The notes beneath the pieces are model-generated. The model ran no database searches and was not told the DNA's origin. It worked only from the letters and a program-made list of their open reading frames with translations. This document shows, piece by piece, positions 58,783 through 64,000 of a stretch of 64,000 bases of DNA. How positions within the stretch are numbered: position 1 is the stretch's first letter; the number at the start of each line of letters is the position of its first letter. The stretch is taken from positions 124,001 to 188,000 of the forward strand of contig NZ_BJUB01000004.1 in the NCBI RefSeq assembly GCF_007989805.1, written 5' to 3'. Source of the stretch: Cellulomonas xylanilytica (GTDB lineage Bacteria > Actinomycetota > Actinomycetes > Actinomycetales > Cellulomonadaceae). A program made the position numbers and the translations under genes.

Positions 58783-61700
58783 GTGACGCTGCTGGACGAC
58801 CTGTCCGCCCTGGACCTCTCGTCGATCCTCGACGCGAAGGTCGACATCGCCGTCGCGCTGGACACCGACGACCTGCAGGCGCTGCTCGGCGACGGTGCCG
58901 TGGCCGGGGTGCTGGGCGACCTGGGCACCGTCGTGCAGACCGCGCGCGCCGCGGTCGACGACCCCGCCGCGCTGGTCGAGCCTCTCGCGGAGGCCCTCAC
59001 CGGGCTGCTGGACGCGCTCGGTACCGACCTGCCCGTGACGCAGTACGCCGCCGCGGTCGCCGACGGAGCGCGGGTGATCGCGGCCCTCATCGGTGCGCTC
59101 TCCGGCGACCCGCTCCGCCTGAGCCTGCCGGGCTCGCTCGACGCGGGCGCCGCCCTGGGCAAGGTCGCCGACGGCCTGGGCGACCACGCGAGCGTCGTCT
59201 CCGGCGGTCTCGCGCGCGTCCAGTCGCTCGTCACGCAGGTGGACCAGGGCCTGCCGTCCGACCCGGGCGCGCTGGTCGGGATCGCGATGGAGATCCTGCT
59301 GCCCTTCGGCGCGTCGGTCGTCGACCCGGTGCGGTCGTGGTCGACCACCCTCGACGCGCAGCTCGCCCGCGTCCGGATCGACCCGCGGCTCGGCGACGGG
59401 CTCGTGGTCGCGCTCGGGCGCCTGCGGGTGGCCGCCGACGCCGGCGACGTCGAGGCCGTCCGCACCGCGCTGACGACGCTCGACCAGGTGCGCACCGCGA
59501 CGGTCGCGCAGCTCGCGTCGGCGCTGCGGACCGCGACCGGCGTCCTGTCCACCACGCGGGTCGGCGACCTGGCCGCGCCCGTGCGCGCGCTGCGCGGCGC
59601 CCTGTCGACGGTCGAGCAGGGCGCGCTCGACGTGCTCGACGACTGGCGCGGGATGGTCGCCGACGCCCGGGGCTTCGTCGACGGCCTGGATGCCCAGCAG
59701 GCGATGGACGCGGCCCGGGACCTCATGGACCAGGTCGAGCAGGCCGCGCGCGAGATCGTCCTGGGCGCGGTCGACGGCTCGGTCGAGGTGGTCAAGGGCT
59801 GGCTGCGCGACCTGCTGCGCGAGCTGCCCCTGCGGCCGCTGCGCCAGGCGCTCTCGGACGCGATCGCCCGGCTGGCCCGCACGATCGACGACGCCGACCT
59901 CGACGCCCCCGTCGTCGCGGTGCGCGCGACGCTCGCGGAGGTGGCTCAGACGCTCGCGGCCGCCGACCCCGCCGCGCTCGTCGCCGCCGCGGTGGACAAG
60001 CTCGAGCAGGTCGTGCGCGACCTCCTCGACACGCTCGAGGGAGCGCTCGGGCAGATCACGGCGGGGGTCGAGGCGGTCGCCGGAGAGGCCCAGGTCGTCC
60101 TCGAGCGCGCCGTCGCGGGCCTGCGCGCGTTCTCGGAGGCGGCGACGGCGATCGCCGCCGCGGTCGGTGGCACCCAGATCACGGACGCCGCGGCGGCCGT
60201 GACCGCCCAGCTCCGCGAGCTGCGCGAGGAGGTCAGCGCGGTGCTGTCGACGGCCGAGCTGCCCGAGCCGTTGCGTGCCGGGGTGGACCAGCTCGTCTCG
60301 CTGCTGGAGTCCATCGACCTCGACGACGCCGTCCGCCGGCCGCTCGAGGGGGCCGCCGCCGAGCTCCGGGTGCCCGACGGGGTGGGCGCCACCGTGCGTG
60401 ACGGCCTGCAGGCGGTGAGCGACGCCATCTCGTCGCTGGTGCCGACCGACCTCGTCGCGGACCTCGACGCGATGCTCGCGGACGCGCTCGCCGAGCTGGG
60501 CTCGCTCGACATCTCGTCGCTGACCGCCGGCGTCACCGAGGTGCTCGACGACGCGGCGTCGGCGCTCGAGCAGGTGCACGTCGCCGAGCTCGTGGCGCCG
60601 GTCAGCGCGGTGTTCGCCCAGGTGGTGGGCGCGGTGGACCGGGTGCACCCCCGGGTGCTGCTGGCCCCGGCGATCGACCTGTACCGGCAGATCACCGGCG
60701 CCATCCCGGTGCCCAGCCCGGACGTGATCAGCACCCGCGTGGGCACCGTGGCGTCGCAGGCGGGCGAGGCGGCGGCGCGTGCGGCCGTCGAGCCGACCCT
60801 GGGGGCCGTCGGGGTCGGCGGGTCCAACGCGTCCCCCGACCGCCCGCAGCCCGCTCCCCCGACCGACCTGCGCCTCGGCGACATCGTGCGCCTCGTCGGC
60901 TACCTGCCGGCCCGGCTGCGCGAGGCGCTGGCCGACCTCGGCGACGGACCCGTGGGCGAGGTCCTGGCGAGCCTCGAGTCGGCGACGGCCGGCACGGCAC
61001 GGACGCTGCGGGCGACCCGCGACCGGCTGCTCGGTCTGCAGGCCGAGATCGACCGGGCGCTGGACGTCGCACTCGCGCCCGTCGCGGCCGCCCAGCTGGA
61101 CGCCCAGCTGGCGCTGCGCGGCTCGGCCGCTCTGACCGCGGGCGGCCTGGACGTGTCGGTCTCCGTGGACCTGGTCGGGGCGGCGTCGCCCGGTGCGCTG
61201 CTGGGCGCGGTGCAGGGAGATCTCGCGCAGGTCGCCGCCGGCGCCCGCGGGCTGTCGTCGGCACTGACCGGGACGGTCGCGGACGACCTCGACACGGTCG
61301 CGGACCTGCTCGAGACTGCACTGCCGTCGGCGCTGCTCGCCGACGTCGACGGCCTGCTCGCGGCCCTCGACCCCGAGCCGCTCGCCCTCGAGCTGGACGC
61401 GTTCTTCGCGTCGCTGGTGGCCGCGATGCCCGCCTTCCTCGGTGCGGCGGGCGCCGCGCTCCAGGAGCTGGTCGCGCGGGTCCGGGCGCTCATCGACGAG
61501 TTCAACCCCGGCACCCTCGCGCAGCGCTACCTCGCGGTGATCGACGTGGTGCGCGAGGAGCTGGCCCTGCTGGACCCCGCCCGGCTGGCCGACGAGCTGG
61601 GCGAGGTGCACGCCGTGGTCCGCGCGACGATCGCCGCGTACGACCCGGCCGTGCTCGCCGGTGACCTCGACGGCCTGATCGCCCAGGTCGCGGCAGCCGT

Positions 61701-62016
61701 CCGAGGGTTCGACCCGGCCGGCCTCATGCCCGACCTGTCGGGGGTCGCCGCGCAGGTCGCCCGGGTGTCCGACCTGCTGCCGATCGCCGCGCTCGAAGGT
61801 GTCGGCACCCAGCTGGTCGCGGTGGGCGACGAGCTCCGCGAGCTCGACGTCGACGGGATGCTCGCGACCATCGACGCGATCCCGCCGCAGGTCGCCGACG
61901 CCGCCTCCACGCTGGTCGAGGCCGTGCGCGACGAGCTCGTCGCCCTGCTGGAGTCGATCAGGTACGCGGGCGCCGGGGCTTCCGGGTCCGTCTCCGTCTC
62001 GGGCTCCCTGGGGTGA
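58783..62016 (+). CDS. Giant helical protein, tape-measure candidate
   Basis: 1077 residues from GTG 58783 with GAGGGGG upstream. It is nearly all helix, Ala/Leu/Asp/Val-rich, built from loosely repeated 30-50-residue units such as LVEPLAEALTGLLDALGTDL, VRDLLDTLEGALGQITAGVE and LADELGEVHAVVRATIAAYD. A Ser/Pro-rich break falls near residues 685-700 (GGSNASPDRPQPAPPTD). It ends with a Ser/Gly tail. Length, helicity and low complexity are those of tape-measure proteins; at 0.15 nm per residue it would set a tube of about 160 nm. Tape-measure genes normally follow the tube gene, whereas this one is next to the Rhs-like gene, so a chaperone or scaffold for that protein is an alternative. Confidence 0.55.
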   Translation: MTLLDDLSALDLSSILDAKVDIAVALDTDDLQALLGDGAVAGVLGDLGTVVQTARAAVDDPAALVEPLAEALTGLLDALGTDLPVTQYAAAVADGARVIAALIGALSGDPLRLSLPGSLDAGAALGKVADGLGDHASVVSGGLARVQSLVTQVDQGLPSDPGALVGIAMEILLPFGASVVDPVRSWSTTLDAQLARVRIDPRLGDGLVVALGRLRVAADAGDVEAVRTALTTLDQVRTATVAQLASALRTATGVLSTTRVGDLAAPVRALRGALSTVEQGALDVLDDWRGMVADARGFVDGLDAQQAMDAARDLMDQVEQAAREIVLGAVDGSVEVVKGWLRDLLRELPLRPLRQALSDAIARLARTIDDADLDAPVVAVRATLAEVAQTLAAADPAALVAAAVDKLEQVVRDLLDTLEGALGQITAGVEAVAGEAQVVLERAVAGLRAFSEAATAIAAAVGGTQITDAAAAVTAQLRELREEVSAVLSTAELPEPLRAGVDQLVSLLESIDLDDAVRRPLEGAAAELRVPDGVGATVRDGLQAVSDAISSLVPTDLVADLDAMLADALAELGSLDISSLTAGVTEVLDDAASALEQVHVAELVAPVSAVFAQVVGAVDRVHPRVLLAPAIDLYRQITGAIPVPSPDVISTRVGTVASQAGEAAARAAVEPTLGAVGVGGSNASPDRPQPAPPTDLRLGDIVRLVGYLPARLREALADLGDGPVGEVLASLESATAGTARTLRATRDRLLGLQAEIDRALDVALAPVAAAQLDAQLALRGSAALTAGGLDVSVSVDLVGAASPGALLGAVQGDLAQVAAGARGLSSALTGTVADDLDTVADLLETALPSALLADVDGLLAALDPEPLALELDAFFASLVAAMPAFLGAAGAALQELVARVRALIDEFNPGTLAQRYLAVIDVVREELALLDPARLADELGEVHAVVRATIAAYDPAVLAGDLDGLIAQVAAAVRGFDPAGLMPDLSGVAAQVARVSDLLPIAALEGVGTQLVAVGDELRELDVDGMLATIDAIPPQVADAASTLVEAVRDELVALLESIRYAGAGASGSVSVSGSLG

Positions 62017-62020
62017 CGCC

Positions 62021-64000
62021 ATGACGACGACCGACCTGCCCACCGGGCCCGCGCTCGGCACCGCCACCGAGACCCTCGTGCTGCCCGGCGCGGGCGTCCT
62101 CGAGCTCGAGCGCGACGGGTCCTCGGGCGTGCTGGTCGCGCTGCGCGGCGGGGGCCGCGACTACCTGACGGTGGCGCGCGACGGCGTGCGCACGTGGCAC
62201 GGCGTCTGCACGGTCGCGGACCGGATCGGTGAGGGCTCCCTGCTGCGGGACGTGCGACCCGTCACCGCGGCGTCGTTCACCGAGGAGTACCGCTGGACCG
62301 GGGACGACCTCACCCTCGTCGACGGCGTCGAGGTGCGCCGGGACGCGGTCGGCCGGGTGGTGGCGTGCCTGCCCGGCGGCGCCTCCCACGCGGACCGGGC
62401 GCCGTCCACCCACCGCTGGTTCTACACGCACGACGACCGCGGACTGGTCGAGGTGCGGGGGCCCGGCGTCGGACGTCGCCTGGCGCTCGGGCCGGACGGC
62501 CGCGTGCGCGCGGTCCTCACCGAGACGGGCACGACGGCACCGGCCTACGACGCGCGCGGCCACCGGACCGCCGCGACCCGGCCCGCGCGGGACCACGTGG
62601 ACGCCGAGGGACGCACGTGGGTGGTGCGGGACGGCTCCGGCGGCGTGCGCGCGGTCTACCTCTGGGACGGGATGCGCTGCCTGGCCCGCATCGACGGCCC
62701 CCTCGGCGCGCCCACCGCCGCCGTGTTCAGCCTCGACCCGTCCGGCACCCCCGTGCGCGTGGTCGGCCCGGGGGGCGTCACCCGGATCCCCCGCGACGCC
62801 TACGGCGAGGGTCTCCTGGCCCATCCCGGTGTCCCCGGCCTGTTCGGCGGCTTCGTGCACGCCGGTCTCGTGCACCTGCCGCTGCGGCGGCTGGACCCGG
62901 CGACGGGCACGTTCTGCGAGCCCGACCCGCTCGACGGGGGCGACGCCGACCCGCGCCGGCCGGACGGCTTCGAGGGTCCCCTGCCGGTCGAGAGGGAGCC
63001 GCGGTCGGCCTACGAGGTGTGCCGGGGCGACCCCGTGGGCCGCTCGGACCCGACGGGCGGTGTCTCCGCGGGCCTCGTGCTGTCCACGCTCACCTGGTCG
63101 TTCCAGAACAACATCCTGTCGTTCTTCGGGATCGACTGGTGGTTCAACCTGTTCCTCAGCCTGATCGTCGCCCCCTTCAAGGGCGTCGGCGGCGGCATCG
63201 ACTACGACTTCTTCAGCTCGACGGGCCTGTCGTCGACGGACCGGCTCGGCTCGTTCGGGGTGCGGCGCGACGGCTTCATGAACGTGATCACGGGCGGCCG
63301 CGCGTTCACCACGCAGCACATCGTCTGGAGCCCCGACAGCGAGTTCGCGCTGCTGGAGCGCGGGGAGGTCGTCGACCCGCGGGGCCGCTACGAGCCCACG
63401 CACTACGGCACCGTGCTGGCGCTGGCCCCCACCGGTGCCGCGACGTCGTTCCTGGCGTGCGGTCCGACCGACGCCCCGTGGCTACCGGGCACGCTGCCGG
63501 CGTGGTCCCGCCACGGCGGCCCCGGTGAGGCGGTGGCACCCGGCACCCTGACGCCGTGGTTCCCCTCCGGCGGGCTGCACCTGGATGCCCCGCGCATGGA
63601 CACGCGGCGCGACGTCCAGAGCACCCTGACCGAGCTGCGCGCCGGCGCGGTCGCGATCGGCGACTTCGAGGTGCGGACCGTCCTGGCGGCCTCCGCACCG
63701 ACCGGGCTGGCGGCGGGCGCGCTCGTGCTCGTCGACGACGGCACGGCGCTCGCCATGGCGACCGTCGTCGCGGTGGTGGCCTCCGGCGGCGGCGAACGCC
63801 TGCAGCTCGCCGAGAATCTGGCCCTGACCGGCACCCCGCTGCGCGTGACCCCGCTGGCCGCCGCGCCCGCGTCCTCGGAGCCGCGGCCGGCCGGCGGGCC
63901 CGCGGACTCGCTCGACGCCCGCGGGACGACCACGACGTACGCGGCGGGCGACCTCCTGCGCCTGACGGCCTCGACCGGCGAGGTCCTGGTCGCGCGCGTG
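62021..64000 (+). CDS. Rhs/YD-repeat-like protein, 3' end cut by window edge
   Basis: The frame from ATG 62021 stays open for 660 codons to the right edge with no stop. Residues 1-265 have YD-repeat-like beta units (GRDYLTVARDGVRTWHGVC, YDARGHRTAATRP, YLWDGMRCLARIDGPLG). Residues about 270-347 resemble the Rhs-associated core: PGLFGGFVHAGLVHLPLRRL, DPATGTFCEPDPLDGG, then a YEVCRGDPVGRSDPTGG ending like the DPxG boundary before Rhs toxin domains. After it comes an aromatic hydrophobic segment (about 358-387, NILSFFGIDWWFNLFLSLIV) and 270 or more residues of unfamiliar beta-rich sequence. Rhs proteins encapsulate or carry toxic C-termini. Being four bases after the tape-measure candidate, it may be the payload or tip of the contractile machine. 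The end, and so any toxin, is outside the window. Confidence 0.7.
   Translation, partial: MTTTDLPTGPALGTATETLVLPGAGVLELERDGSSGVLVALRGGGRDYLTVARDGVRTWHGVCTVADRIGEGSLLRDVRPVTAASFTEEYRWTGDDLTLVDGVEVRRDAVGRVVACLPGGASHADRAPSTHRWFYTHDDRGLVEVRGPGVGRRLALGPDGRVRAVLTETGTTAPAYDARGHRTAATRPARDHVDAEGRTWVVRDGSGGVRAVYLWDGMRCLARIDGPLGAPTAAVFSLDPSGTPVRVVGPGGVTRIPRDAYGEGLLAHPGVPGLFGGFVHAGLVHLPLRRLDPATGTFCEPDPLDGGDADPRRPDGFEGPLPVEREPRSAYEVCRGDPVGRSDPTGGVSAGLVLSTLTWSFQNNILSFFGIDWWFNLFLSLIVAPFKGVGGGIDYDFFSSTGLSSTDRLGSFGVRRDGFMNVITGGRAFTTQHIVWSPDSEFALLERGEVVDPRGRYEPTHYGTVLALAPTGAATSFLACGPTDAPWLPGTLPAWSRHGGPGEAVAPGTLTPWFPSGGLHLDAPRMDTRRDVQSTLTELRAGAVAIGDFEVRTVLAASAPTGLAAGALVLVDDGTALAMATVVAVVASGGGERLQLAENLALTGTPLRVTPLAAAPASSEPRPAGGPADSLDARGTTTTYAAGDLLRLTASTGEVLVARV

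Noticed and set aside
43644-62016. Type VI secretion system
   Set aside because: No TssB/TssC pair, ClpV, TssJLM membrane complex or fused VgrG is present. A single full-length sheath and separate gpD/gpV-type proteins point to a phage-tail-type machine.
58753-62067. Open frame of 1104 codons on the minus strand
   Set aside because: It is a mirror of the giant helical gene; the plus frame has a ribosome site, helical periodicity and operon context.

Overview
The window is very GC-rich DNA with codons ending in G or C, frequent GTG starts and many 4-bp ATGA/GTGA gene overlaps. This fits an actinobacterium. The secreted plant-polysaccharide enzymes carrying ricin-type lectin domains suggest Cellulomonas or a relative (inference; there is no rRNA or marker gene to prove it). 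The left 4.3 kb looks like an accessory junction: the tail of an ABC permease, about 1.7 kb with almost no credible coding, a degenerate tRNA-Gly-like fragment, and one large protein of six tandem repeats plus a dimethylformamidase-like domain, in DNA less GC-rich than the rest.

From 4.7 to 18.2 kb lie ordinary chromosomal genes. They include an isocitrate-lyase-family enzyme, a lipoprotein/secreted-phosphodiesterase pair and a RidA protein. A translationally coupled operon encodes a molybdopterin oxidoreductase, a helical protein and a YaaH-type transporter. A CREST-type membrane protein, a GNAT, a P-loop kinase, a PadR regulator with its membrane partner and a dehalogenase-like hydrolase follow. 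From 18.3 to 30.4 kb is a carbohydrate and cell-surface region: a LacI regulator, a secreted beta-helix protein, a membrane hydrolase, a coupled GH27-GH43 pair, a surface protein with three InlB-like repeats, and a secreted GH16 glucanase.

From 30.5 to 41.4 kb is an aromatic catabolic cluster. HpaD, HpaE, HpaH and HpaI homologues of the homoprotocatechuate meta-cleavage pathway are clear, with key residues conserved. A GntR/FCD regulator, an unusual FAH-RraA fusion enzyme, a ThDP enzyme, a divergent flavin hydroxylase and an aromatic amino acid hydroxylase accompany them. No HpaF isomerase gene is visible. A CBS protein, a UdgX-type uracil-DNA glycosylase and an arginase-fold protein follow.

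From 43.6 kb to the right edge runs one co-directional block of 17 genes for a contractile phage-tail-like machine: sheath, tube, hub, spike, PAAR tip, gp25, gpJ-type and gpI-type baseplate proteins, then fibre-like, coiled-coil and unrecognised proteins. A 1077-aa helical tape-measure candidate lies near the end. The last gene is an Rhs-like protein cut by the edge. No capsid, portal, terminase, lysis or integrase gene is visible. The block could therefore be a contractile injection system or tail-like particle that delivers or displays the Rhs protein, though the missing right side leaves a prophage possible. This block, with a collagen-like protein where a tape-measure gene usually sits, is the most unusual part of the window.
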